NCBI GenBank assembly: GCA_946407465.1
Contig: CAMJOD010000006.1
Coordinates: 1 to 36,658 of the forward strand
DNA: 36,658 nt
Source: an uncultured Clostridia bacterium
GTDB lineage: Bacteria; Bacillota; Clostridia; Oscillospirales; Acutalibacteraceae
Direction: 5' to 3'
This document shows positions 1 through 8,364 of the stretch, piece by piece (within the stretch, counting starts at the first letter, position 1; each line of letters begins with the position of its first letter). The position numbers and the translations under genes are program-made. The notes under the pieces were generated by a model, which saw only the letters and a program-made list of their open reading frames with translations, was not told the origin of the DNA and ran no database searches.

Positions 1-58
1 TTTCGGTTATGTGCCTGTCTGTTTTTGGGGTGTTGTTTTTTCACAGCTCCTTTTTGTG

Positions 59-87
59 GTATAATCCCCTTCTCTCCTGCATATAAA
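59..87 (+). promoter_or_regulatory. Candidate sigma-E-like (mother-cell) promoter: GTATAAT-N14-CATATAAA
   Basis: GTATAAT (59-65), 14-bp spacer, CATATAAA (80-87), followed by AAAGGAG RBS and ATG at 113; partial match to the B. subtilis sigma-E consensus (KMATATT-N13/14-CATACAHT); downstream genes are sporulation genes. Confidence 0.45.
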
Positions 88-112
88 TGCGACAGAACAA
101 AACAAAGGAGAG

Positions 113-1645
113 ATGAATATGGAGTTTCATCAGGATTCACGCGCCATATGTGCGCCGCGTTTTGTGTTGGATACGGTTGCCGAACAGCTTGCGGATGTGG
201 ATTTGACCCTGCCCGATTACTGCCCGAATATTGAAAAAATACTCAAGTGCAGTCTGATTCCGAAAATTCAGTCCAAAACCCTGTCGGGCGGTCAGTTGCA
301 GGTGGACGGAGTGTGCGTGGTGAATGTGCTCTATGTGGAAAGCGAAAAAAAGACCATTCGCTGCTGCGAGCATGCCGTCAGCTTTTCACAGAGCTTTTCG
401 GTCAGAGACGCCGGCGAAGGCAATTTGATTCTAACCAAAACCAAGCCCGAATACATCAACTGCCGCGCGCTCAGTCCGCGACGGCTGGTGATTCACGGCG
501 CTTTTTCGCTGTATGCCAAGGTTATCACACCGCAGCGCACCGAGCTGTTTGCGCCGGAGCGCGAGGATTTGGAGGTGCTGCGGCAAAAAACGACGGTTTG
601 CGACCTGCGCTCCAACTGTCAGGAGCAGTTTACGGTCAGCGAGGAAATCTCCGTAGCCGACAAGCCTGCCATCGAAGCGGTTCTGTATGCAAAGGCGGAC
701 GCCGCAATCACCGACGCCAAGGCGGTCAGCGGCAAGCTCATGCTCAGCGGCGACATCAGCATCAATCTGTTTTATCTGACCGATATTGAGACCGGCGAGA
801 CGGCAAAGCTCAACTATCTGCTGCCTTTTAATCAGATTATCGACTGTGAGGGAATTGACGAAAACACCGAGAATATCTTTCATGTCGAGGTGATGTCGTT
901 TGACACAAGGCTGAAAAACGATATTCTGTCCGAAAAACCGGCGCTTGCCTTTGACGCCATGCTCTGCGTGTCGGCGGAGGGCTATGCCGCAGAGGAGCAG
1001 GAGATTATCACCGACGCATTCTGCACGGCGTTTGTCTGTACGCCGCAGTTTTCGCGGACGGATATCGCCGGCGGAGTGTGCGCGGTCAAAGAAAACTCCA
1101 TTGAAAAGCTCACCGCAAAAATCGACGGCACGGCGATTTCCAAAATTCTCGATATTTATCCCGACTCCGTTACCCTGGAGACAGGCGTTTCGGACGGGAG
1201 CTTGCATGCCAGAGGAAAAATCAACCTCTGTATTCTCGCGCTGGATGAGGACAACGCGCCTGTGTTTGTCGAAAGAGCCTGCGAATATGACCGCAAGCTG
1301 GAGACGGACGGCTGCAACCGCATGATATTTGACAATGCGCGTGTGGCGAGCGTCAGCTACCGTCTGACGGAGGACGGCGGAATTGAGACGCGCTGTGAGC
1401 TGCACATCAGCGGCGGCGCCGTCAAAAATGAGGTGGTCGACGCTGTGAGCGGGGTAGAGGTGCTCGAGGACAGACCCGTTGTGCCCGAAAAATGCGCGCT
1501 TACGCTCTATTATGCGGCGCCCGGCGAGAGTCTGTGGCAGATTGCCAAGGCGCACAACACCAGCTTGGCGCTTCTTCAGGAGGAAAACGGAATGGATGAC
1601 CTGATTCTCGACAGCGAGCGCATGCTGTTGATTCCCAGACTGTAA
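113..1645 (+). CDS. DUF3794 (SPOCS) domain protein with C-terminal LysM domain
   Basis: 510 aa; repeated SPOCS-like segments and C-terminal LysM-like 'YYAAPGESLWQIAKAHNTSLALLQEENG..LLIPRL'; RBS AAAGGAG. Confidence 0.85.
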   Translation: MNMEFHQDSRAICAPRFVLDTVAEQLADVDLTLPDYCPNIEKILKCSLIPKIQSKTLSGGQLQVDGVCVVNVLYVESEKKTIRCCEHAVSFSQSFSVRDAGEGNLILTKTKPEYINCRALSPRRLVIHGAFSLYAKVITPQRTELFAPEREDLEVLRQKTTVCDLRSNCQEQFTVSEEISVADKPAIEAVLYAKADAAITDAKAVSGKLMLSGDISINLFYLTDIETGETAKLNYLLPFNQIIDCEGIDENTENIFHVEVMSFDTRLKNDILSEKPALAFDAMLCVSAEGYAAEEQEIITDAFCTAFVCTPQFSRTDIAGGVCAVKENSIEKLTAKIDGTAISKILDIYPDSVTLETGVSDGSLHARGKINLCILALDEDNAPVFVERACEYDRKLETDGCNRMIFDNARVASVSYRLTEDGGIETRCELHISGGAVKNEVVDAVSGVEVLEDRPVVPEKCALTLYYAAPGESLWQIAKAHNTSLALLQEENGMDDLILDSERMLLIPRL

Positions 1646-1657
1646 GGAGGCGGCAAA

Positions 1658-3136
1658 ATGGAAGAAAAGAACGTTTACCGCGACATGTCCCGTCGCACGG
1701 ACGGCGATATTTATATCGGCGTGGTGGGACCCGTTCGCACCGGCAAATCCACCTTTATCAAGCGCTTTATGGACGCGCTGGTGCTGCCGAATATTCAGGA
1801 CGAAAGCGTCTATCAGCGCGCGCTTGACGAGCTGCCGCAGTCCGCGTCCGGCAAAACGATTATGACGACGGAGCCAAAGTTTATTCCCGAAGAAAGCGTC
1901 ACGGTAGATCTCGGCGACAACGTGAGCTTCAAGGTGCGCATGATTGACTGCGTGGGATATGTGGTGAACAGCGCCCTCGGTCACACGGAGGAAAACGGAC
2001 CGCGCATGGTAAAAACGCCTTGGTCGGAGGAGGCGATTTCCTTTGAGGAGGCGGCTGAAATCGGCACCAAAAAGGTCATCATCGACCACAGCTCGGTCGG
2101 CTTGGTGATTACGACCGACGGCAGCTTTTCCGATATTCCGCGCGAGGATTACATCGCCGGCGAAAGGCGTGTGATTGAGGAGCTAAAGGCAATCAACAAG
2201 CCGTTTATCGTGCTGCTCAACTCCGCGCAGCCCGAATCGGAGGATGCACGGATGCTGGCGGCGGATTTGACGCGCCGCTACGAGGTGCCGGTGCTGCCCG
2301 TAAGCTGTATGGAGCTGAGCGAGAACGAAATCAAGCGCGTGCTGGCGCAGCTGCTGTTTGAATTTCCCATCCGCGAAATCAAGGTGGATATTCCCGAATG
2401 GGTCGTCAAGCTCGACCGTGAGCACTGGCTGAAGTCCAAGGTGTTTGAGGTGATACAGGCGGCAGCACAGCCGATTGCCAAAACGCGAGAGATTCAGCAG
2501 GCGGCTATGGAGATGGCGGACTGCGACTATATTTCTTCTGCGGAACTAACCGGTCTTGATTTGGGCAGCGGCGTCGCTACGGTACAGCTTCAAATGCAGC
2601 CGGAGCTGTTCTACAAGGTGCTTTCCGAGCAGACGGGTTTGGAAATCGCCGACGAATATGCTCTGCTGAACGCCATTCAGTCGCTGGCGGAAAAGCAAAA
2701 GGAATTTGACAAAATCGCGCAGGCGTATGAGCAGGTCAAGGAGACCGGCTACGGTATCGTCATGCCGACCATCGAGGAGCTGTCGCTGGAGGAGCCGAAA
2801 ATCATCCGTCAGAGCGGAAAATACGGCGTCAAGCTCAAGGCGAGCGCGCCTTCCATTCATATGATGCGCGTTGAAACGCAAACCGAGGTCACGCCGATTG
2901 TCGGCTCCGAGCAGCAGTCGGAGGAGCTGGTCGCCTATCTGCTCAGGGAGTTCGAAGAGAGTCCCGAAAAAATCTGGGAGAGCAACATCTTCGGCAAGTC
3001 GGTGCATGAGCTCGTCAATGAGGGACTGCACAACAAGCTGACGCGCATGCCGCCCGAAGCGCGCCGCAAAATCGCAAAAACCATTCAGCGTGTTATCAAT
3101 GACGGCTGCAACGGACTCATCTGCATTATCGTGTAA
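1658..3136 (+). CDS. spoIVA: Stage IV sporulation protein A (spore coat morphogenetic ATPase)
   Basis: 492 aa; 'DIYIGVVGPVRTGKSTFIKRFMD' Walker A and strong overall SpoIVA similarity including C-terminal 'VINDGCNGLICIIV'. Confidence 0.97.
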   Translation: MEEKNVYRDMSRRTDGDIYIGVVGPVRTGKSTFIKRFMDALVLPNIQDESVYQRALDELPQSASGKTIMTTEPKFIPEESVTVDLGDNVSFKVRMIDCVGYVVNSALGHTEENGPRMVKTPWSEEAISFEEAAEIGTKKVIIDHSSVGLVITTDGSFSDIPREDYIAGERRVIEELKAINKPFIVLLNSAQPESEDARMLAADLTRRYEVPVLPVSCMELSENEIKRVLAQLLFEFPIREIKVDIPEWVVKLDREHWLKSKVFEVIQAAAQPIAKTREIQQAAMEMADCDYISSAELTGLDLGSGVATVQLQMQPELFYKVLSEQTGLEIADEYALLNAIQSLAEKQKEFDKIAQAYEQVKETGYGIVMPTIEELSLEEPKIIRQSGKYGVKLKASAPSIHMMRVETQTEVTPIVGSEQQSEELVAYLLREFEESPEKIWESNIFGKSVHELVNEGLHNKLTRMPPEARRKIAKTIQRVINDGCNGLICIIV

Positions 3137-3181
3137 GACGACATTTGTCAACGCCTGCGTTGTCTTTTTATCAAAGCCTGT

Positions 3182-3218
3182 ATAATAAGGGATGGTGTAA
3201 ACCGCCCTTATTATTTTG
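3182..3218 (+). terminator. Intrinsic terminator downstream of spoIVA
   Basis: ATAATAAGGG (3182-3191) / CCCTTATTAT (3205-3214) 10-bp stem followed by TTTTG. Confidence 0.7.
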
Positions 3219-3275
3219 TCTGCCTATCGAAAAATTGGTCATTTTGACGAAAAATGAAACCTCGCTGATTTAATA

Positions 3276-3304
3276 TTGAAAAAAAGACAGCTTTGCAGTA
3301 TAAT
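3276..3304 (+). promoter_or_regulatory. Sigma-A type promoter of the oadG-oadB pair
   Basis: TTGAAA (3276-3281), 17-bp spacer, TATAAT (3299-3304). Confidence 0.75.
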
Positions 3305-3343
3305 ATTATATGTATGCGAATATCATTGTTCGGAGGTAGTTAT

Positions 3344-3790
3344 ATGTTGCAGTCAAGTGTTATTATGTTGCAGAATATGACGGCGGAACTGAGCTTGTAT
3401 GAAAAGTCCGTCTCTGCTGCAAAGGTTATTTTGACCGGCTTTATCGTTGTGTTCGGTATGCTCTTGCTGTTGATCGGAATCATCAAGCTGTACAGCGCCA
3501 TTGTGGCAGGCGCCCAGAACGCAGCCGATAAACGCGCCAAGCGCAAGGAGCGCGTCAAGGAGCCTGTGGACGCGGACAACGGCGTTCACATCATTCAAAA
3601 GCCCGCTTATATCACCGGACCTGCCGCGGATGATGATATTCCCGAGGAGGTCGTCGCTGTTATTGCGGCGGCGGTGGCGGCAAGCATGTCGCCCGGCGCA
3701 AAGCCGCGCATCAAAAGCATCAAAAAGGCAAACGGCGGACGTTCTGCATGGGCAAATGCCGGTGTTCTTGACAACACACGCCCGTTTTAA
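3344..3790 (+). CDS. OadG-like sodium pump decarboxylase gamma subunit
   Basis: Single TM segment 'VILTGFIVVFGMLLLLIGIIKLYSAI', then a charged linker; immediately precedes the beta subunit; start chosen at MLQSSVIML after GGAGG. Confidence 0.75.
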   Translation: MLQSSVIMLQNMTAELSLYEKSVSAAKVILTGFIVVFGMLLLLIGIIKLYSAIVAGAQNAADKRAKRKERVKEPVDADNGVHIIQKPAYITGPAADDDIPEEVVAVIAAAVAASMSPGAKPRIKSIKKANGGRSAWANAGVLDNTRPF

Positions 3791-3818
3791 ATTATTACAG
3801 AAAGGAACGTAGCTGTTT

Positions 3819-5054
3819 ATGGAAATCATCCAAGGCTTTTTAGACGCCATCTACGGTATTTTTGCCGGCTCCGGTTTGACCAATCTCAACTGGCAAAACT
3901 ATATTATGATTGCCGTATCCATCTTTTTGCTGTATCTCGCCATCAAGCGACAATATGAACCGCTGCTGCTGCTCCCAATCGCGTTCGGCATGCTGCTCGT
4001 CAATCTCTATCCCGATATTATGGCAGCGCCTGAAATTTCGCTGGTGCCTGTCGCCAGCAAAACCGATCCGGCGGCAGCCGGACATGCCATGCAGTTTATT
4101 AACGGGCAGTGGTATTATGAGAATCCGCAGTACGGCGGTCTGCTCTATTATCTCTATCAGGGCGTCAAGCTCGGTATTTATCCGCCATTGATTTTCCTCG
4201 GCATCGGCTGTATGACTGACTTTGGTCCGCTGATTTCCAACCCCAAGAGCTTGATTTTGGGTGCGGCGGCGCAGATTGGTATCTTTGTCACCTTCACCGG
4301 TGCGATTTTCCTCGGCTTCAGCGAGGCGCAGTCAGGCGCTATCGCCATCATCGGCGGCGCCGACGGTCCGACCGCTATCTTTGTCACGACAAAGCTTGCT
4401 CCCAAGCTGCTCGGTTCCATTGCTATCGCCGCTTACTCTTACATGGCGCTGGTGCCGATTATCCAGCCGCCCATTATGAAGGCGCTCACCACCAAGAAGG
4501 AGCGTTCCGTCGTCATGGAGCAGCTGCGGCCTGTTTCCAAGCTGGAAAAGATTATCTTCCCGGTTATCGTTGTCATTCTGATTTCCATCTTCCTGCCCGA
4601 CGCCGCGCCGCTGGTCGGTATGCTGATGCTCGGCAATCTCTTTAAGGAGTCCGGCGTGGTGGACAGAATCGCCAAGGCGGCGCAGAACGAGCTGATGAAT
4701 ATCATCACGATTTTTCTGGGCGTCACCGTCGGCGCAACCGCCAAGGGCAGCACCTTCCTCACCTTTGACACCATCAAGATTATCGTACTCGGTCTGATTG
4801 CGTTTGCTATGGGCACCGCGTTCGGCGTGCTGTTCGGCAAGCTCATGTATAAATTTACCGGCGGCAAGGTGAATCCGCTGATTGGCTCCGCGGGCGTTTC
4901 CGCCGTCCCAATGGCTGCGCGCGTTTCGCAAAAGGTCGGTCAGCAGGAAAATCCCGGCAACTTCCTGCTCATGCACGCAATGGGTCCGAATGTTGCGGGC
5001 GTTATCGGCTCCGCAGTTGCGGCAGGCGTGCTGTTAAATGTCATTCCGCACTAA
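3819..5054 (+). CDS. Sodium ion-translocating decarboxylase beta subunit (OadB/GcdB/MmdB family)
   Basis: 411 aa; 'AIIGGADGPTAIFVTTKLAP', 'GVSAVPMAARVSQKVGQQENPGNFLLMHAMGPNVAGVIGSAVAAG' family motifs. Confidence 0.95.
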   Translation: MEIIQGFLDAIYGIFAGSGLTNLNWQNYIMIAVSIFLLYLAIKRQYEPLLLLPIAFGMLLVNLYPDIMAAPEISLVPVASKTDPAAAGHAMQFINGQWYYENPQYGGLLYYLYQGVKLGIYPPLIFLGIGCMTDFGPLISNPKSLILGAAAQIGIFVTFTGAIFLGFSEAQSGAIAIIGGADGPTAIFVTTKLAPKLLGSIAIAAYSYMALVPIIQPPIMKALTTKKERSVVMEQLRPVSKLEKIIFPVIVVILISIFLPDAAPLVGMLMLGNLFKESGVVDRIAKAAQNELMNIITIFLGVTVGATAKGSTFLTFDTIKIIVLGLIAFAMGTAFGVLFGKLMYKFTGGKVNPLIGSAGVSAVPMAARVSQKVGQQENPGNFLLMHAMGPNVAGVIGSAVAAGVLLNVIPH

Positions 5055-5163
5055 GCTGCAAGCGAAGAAAACTCTTTTTTATTCTTTTTGCGAACAATGA
5101 ATGTCAAATTTTGTCATATAATAGCAGCATGACTGTTCTTAACTATCATAAAAGGAGATAACA

Positions 5164-5895
5164 ATGCCAAAAAATATCACGATTCAGAAGATTTTAGGTA
5201 TCCTGCTTCACAGACTGCCGATGATTTTGATGGCAGGCGTGTTGGGCGGCTTGGTTTTCTTTGTCTATACCAGCTTTGCCATCAAGCCGGTTTACAGCAC
5301 CTCCGCCATGATTTATATTCAGAACTACGGCAAACAGTCTGACCAGAATGCGACAGATGATAAGCAGGCTGCGTCGGCAGGTGCAGGCACCTCGGAATCT
5401 ATTCAAAGCAACAATGCAGTGGCGCAAAAGATTTTTAACTCCGACCTTGCCGGTTCCGCGGCGCTTGCCTCCAACTGCATCACGCTCTTCAACAACTCCA
5501 ACGACATCACCCGTTACTATGACGGCTGCTCTGTGAGCATGAGTACGGCGGAGGATACATTTTATATCACGATTGAGGTCAGCGGAAACGACCCGGTCAA
5601 ATGCGCCAATGTGGCGAATATTGTCGCCGAAAAGTGCGCGCCGGTGTTCCATTCCCATTTTCCGTACGGCAGAATCGGTACCATCCGCGAGGCAGGTACG
5701 CCTTCCTCGCCTATTTCTCCCAATAAGGTGCAAAACACATTAATCGGCGTTGTTGTGGGCATCATTTTGGCATGTGTTGTTGCGATTGTGATGGAGTTGA
5801 TTGACACCACTATCAAGAGTGACGACGATTTGTCCGCTTTGTACAAGGTTCCGGTATTTGCCGAAATTCCCGATTTTGAGAATACAAGCAGGTGA
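5164..5895 (+). CDS. Wzz/YveK-family chain-length determinant / BY-kinase modulator
   Basis: Two TM segments flanking an extracytoplasmic domain; 'AGTPSSPISPNK' proline-rich motif before TM2; next to the BY-kinase. Confidence 0.88.
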   Translation: MPKNITIQKILGILLHRLPMILMAGVLGGLVFFVYTSFAIKPVYSTSAMIYIQNYGKQSDQNATDDKQAASAGAGTSESIQSNNAVAQKIFNSDLAGSAALASNCITLFNNSNDITRYYDGCSVSMSTAEDTFYITIEVSGNDPVKCANVANIVAEKCAPVFHSHFPYGRIGTIREAGTPSSPISPNKVQNTLIGVVVGIILACVVAIVMELIDTTIKSDDDLSALYKVPVFAEIPDFENTSR

Positions 5896-6626
5896 CAGCT
5901 ATGAAAATTAAACTCGGAAAAAAGAAAAACAAACGGAATAATGTTGAAACAAAGACCGAAATGATTTCGGATAACAGCAAATTCGCGATTGTGGAGTCCT
6001 ACAAATCAGCCCGAACCAACATCATGTTTTCGCTCTCGGGTGACGACGACAAGACCTTTGCCGTCACCAGCTATTCCAAGGGTGACGGAAAAAGTACGGT
6101 TTCCTCCAACCTTGCCATCTCCTTCTCGAAGATGGAAAAGCGCGTGCTGTTGGTGGACTGCGACCTGCGCCGTCCGAATCTGCATAATATTTTCAGAATC
6201 GAAAACCAACTGGGGCTGTCCAATATCATCGGAAAAATGGGCGAATTTGATGACATTGTTCATAGAAATGTATTACCGAATCTCGATATTTTGCCCTCCG
6301 GCACCATACCGCCCAACCCCTCCGAGCTGCTTTGCTCCTCCCGTTTTATTCAGCTGGTACAGCGCGCGAAGGAAGAGTATGACTACATCATCTTCGACAC
6401 ACCGCCTGTCGGTGTGGTGGCGGATGCCCTGCTCTTAAAGGATTTGGTGGCAGGCTTCGTGGTGGTTGTCCGTGAACGCAGCACGACGCACGGCGATATT
6501 CAAAACCTGCTCGAAAGCGCCAAGCTTGCCGACTGCAAGCTCCTCGGCTTTGTCAAGGTCGGCAGCTCCGGCGGCAGAAAGCGCGGCAAACGCGGCTACT
6601 ATTACTACTACTATCAGTACTATTAA
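5892..6626 (+). CDS. CpsD/CapB-family bacterial tyrosine kinase
   Basis: Walker A 'SKGDGKSTVSSNLA', Walker A' 'VLLVDCDLRRP', C-terminal Tyr cluster 'RGYYYYYYQYY'; 4-bp overlap with upstream CDS. Confidence 0.93.
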   Translation: MTAMKIKLGKKKNKRNNVETKTEMISDNSKFAIVESYKSARTNIMFSLSGDDDKTFAVTSYSKGDGKSTVSSNLAISFSKMEKRVLLVDCDLRRPNLHNIFRIENQLGLSNIIGKMGEFDDIVHRNVLPNLDILPSGTIPPNPSELLCSSRFIQLVQRAKEEYDYIIFDTPPVGVVADALLLKDLVAGFVVVVRERSTTHGDIQNLLESAKLADCKLLGFVKVGSSGGRKRGKRGYYYYYYQYY

Positions 6627-6663
6627 TAGACTGCAGCCCTGCATATTTTACAGAATACTATTC

Positions 6664-6701
6664 AACAGACTTACCGATATTTCTCCGGTGAGTCTGTTTT
6701 T
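6664..6701 (+). terminator. Intrinsic terminator downstream of the BY-kinase gene
   Basis: AACAGACTTACCG / CGGTGAGTCTGTT 13-bp stem (one G.U) followed by a T-run. Confidence 0.85.
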
Positions 6702-6742
6702 CTTGACAAAAAAGCTGAAAATGCAGGAATTGCAAAAAAGAC

Positions 6743-6771
6743 TTGCAATTCTTAGTCGTATGGTTTAGAAT
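6743..6771 (+). promoter_or_regulatory. Sigma-A type promoter of the aminotransferase gene
   Basis: TTGCAA (6743-6748), 17-bp spacer, TAGAAT (6766-6771). Confidence 0.65.
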
Positions 6772-6823
6772 AATAAGGAAAACAACGAAACAATATGCAA
6801 CCAATGGACAAGGAGAAATCAAA

Positions 6824-8104
6824 ATGAACTATTTGCAGTGCAGTAAGCAAGAGCTTGAAAAGGAATATCAGAGCTTAAAAAAGCTCTATGAGGACGAAAA
6901 GGGCAAAGGTCTGAATCTCAACATGGCACGCGGCAAGCCCGGCAAGGAGCAGCTTGACCTCTCGCTCGATATGCTCGACGTGGTGAACAGCAAGAGTGAT
7001 TTCGTCGGCGCGGATAAGATGGATTGCCGCAACTACGGTATTCTGGAGGGTATCGAGGAATGCCGCAAGCTGTTCGGAGAGATACTCGGTGTAGATTATC
7101 AAAATGTGATGGTCGGAGGCAGCTCCAGCCTGAACATGATGTTTGATACGATTTCCTGCCTGATGACAAAGCCCGTCGCCGAGGGCTGCAAGCCTTGGTA
7201 CGAGGTGGAGAACAGAAAGTTCCTCTGTCCGGTTCCCGGCTACGACCGCCATTTCGGCATCACCGGCTACTACGGCTTTGAGATGATTCCGGTTCCCATG
7301 TCCGAGGACGGTCCCGACATGGATATGATAGAAAAGCTGACGGCGGAGGATGACACCATCAAGGGCATTTGGTGTGTGCCGAAGTATTCCAATCCGCAGG
7401 GCGTCACCTACAGCGATGAAACCGTCAGACGTTTGGCGAAGCTCAAGCCTGCGGCCAAGGACTTCCGCATTATGTGGGACAACGCCTATTGCATTCACGA
7501 TATTAACGACACGCCCGACGAGCTGCTCAACATCTATGACGAGTGCGTCAAGGCAGGCAACGAGGATTTGCCGCTTTTGTTCTGCTCCACCTCCAAAATC
7601 ACCTTCCCGGGCGCCGGCGTGGCGGCCATGGCGGCGTCGCCCAACAATATGAAGGTGTTCAAGGAGCGCTACAACTTCCAGGTAATCAGCTATGATAAGC
7701 TGAATATGCTGCGCCATGTAAAGTATTTCGGCAATTATCAGGGCGTGCTCAATCACATGCAGAAGCACAAGGCGGTGCTGGCGCCCAAATTTGAGATTGT
7801 GCTCCATACGCTCGACAGCGAGCTGGTGCCTGTCGGTATCGGCACATGGACAAAGCCCAACGGCGGCTATTTTGTCAGCATTGATGTGCTCGAGGGCACC
7901 GCAAAGCGCGTTGTCGCCCTGTGCAGGGAGGCAGGTCTGGTGCTCACCGGCGCCGGCGCCACCTATCCCAACGGCTATGACCCCAAGGACGCCAATATCC
8001 GCATTGCGCCTTCGTTCCCGCCGAACGACGAGCTGCAGCTTGCGATGGATGTGTTCTGCATCTGCGTCAAGCTGGCGGCGGCTGAAAAGCTGTTAAACAA
8101 ATAA
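6824..8104 (+). CDS. PLP-dependent aminotransferase, class I/II (PF12897-type aspartate aminotransferase family)
   Basis: 'LNMARGKPGKEQLDLS' N-terminal signature, 'FCSTSKITFPGAGVAAMAAS' PLP-lysine region; start ATG 6824 preceded by AAGGAG. Confidence 0.88.
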   Translation: MNYLQCSKQELEKEYQSLKKLYEDEKGKGLNLNMARGKPGKEQLDLSLDMLDVVNSKSDFVGADKMDCRNYGILEGIEECRKLFGEILGVDYQNVMVGGSSSLNMMFDTISCLMTKPVAEGCKPWYEVENRKFLCPVPGYDRHFGITGYYGFEMIPVPMSEDGPDMDMIEKLTAEDDTIKGIWCVPKYSNPQGVTYSDETVRRLAKLKPAAKDFRIMWDNAYCIHDINDTPDELLNIYDECVKAGNEDLPLLFCSTSKITFPGAGVAAMAASPNNMKVFKERYNFQVISYDKLNMLRHVKYFGNYQGVLNHMQKHKAVLAPKFEIVLHTLDSELVPVGIGTWTKPNGGYFVSIDVLEGTAKRVVALCREAGLVLTGAGATYPNGYDPKDANIRIAPSFPPNDELQLAMDVFCICVKLAAAEKLLNK

Positions 8105-8201
8105 ACGCAAAAGCAATCGCCGTTTCCGGAAGCATGCAAGCAGATTTTATGATGGAATAGAAACGAATAAAAACTTTTCTGTGCAAATCTTCTGGTTTCT
8201 A

Positions 8202-8230
8202 TTGACAATTTCACAAAAAAATCTTATAAT
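8202..8230 (+). promoter_or_regulatory. Perfect consensus sigma-A promoter upstream of secD
   Basis: TTGACA (8202-8207), 17-bp spacer, TATAAT (8225-8230). Confidence 0.9.
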
Positions 8231-8277
8231 AACTCTGTTATGTCTGTAAGTATGCACGCACAACAGAGTTATTTTTG
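8229..8277 (+). terminator. Inverted repeat overlapping the predicted secD transcription start (readthrough terminator or operator)
   Basis: ATAACTCTGTT (8229-8239) / AACAGAGTTAT (8262-8272), 11-bp perfect arms, followed by TTTTT. Confidence 0.5.
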
Positions 8278-8294
8278 CGTGCCGTCAGATAGCA

Positions 8295-8336
8295 TAAGTG
8301 AAAAGAAAGCCGCTGCGGCGGTTTTTTTGACGCTTA
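8295..8336 (+). promoter_or_regulatory. Extended hairpin with internal terminator in the secD 5' leader
   Basis: AAAGCCGC-TGCG-GCGGTTTT core with T7 run (8322-8328); stem extendable outward to TAAGTG/CGCTTA. Confidence 0.55.
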
Positions 8337-8364
8337 CACATTAAAAAACGGAGGTTTTTAAGGC

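Noticed and set aside
16-45. TATAAT at 60-65 as a sigma-A -10 box
   Set aside because: No acceptable -35 at 16-18 bp spacing; the sigma-E arrangement fits better.
431-2089. 552-aa - strand ORF opposite the SPOCS and spoIVA genes
   Set aside because: Spans two well-supported genes on the other strand; His/Arg/Val-rich antisense composition typical of shadow ORFs.
5102-5122. Promoter upstream of the Wzz-like gene (TATAAT 5117-5122)
   Set aside because: No credible -35 hexamer at proper spacing; not reported as a feature.
6590-6623. TAY-codon run as a microsatellite
   Set aside because: Explained by the functional C-terminal tyrosine cluster of CpsD/CapB kinases.
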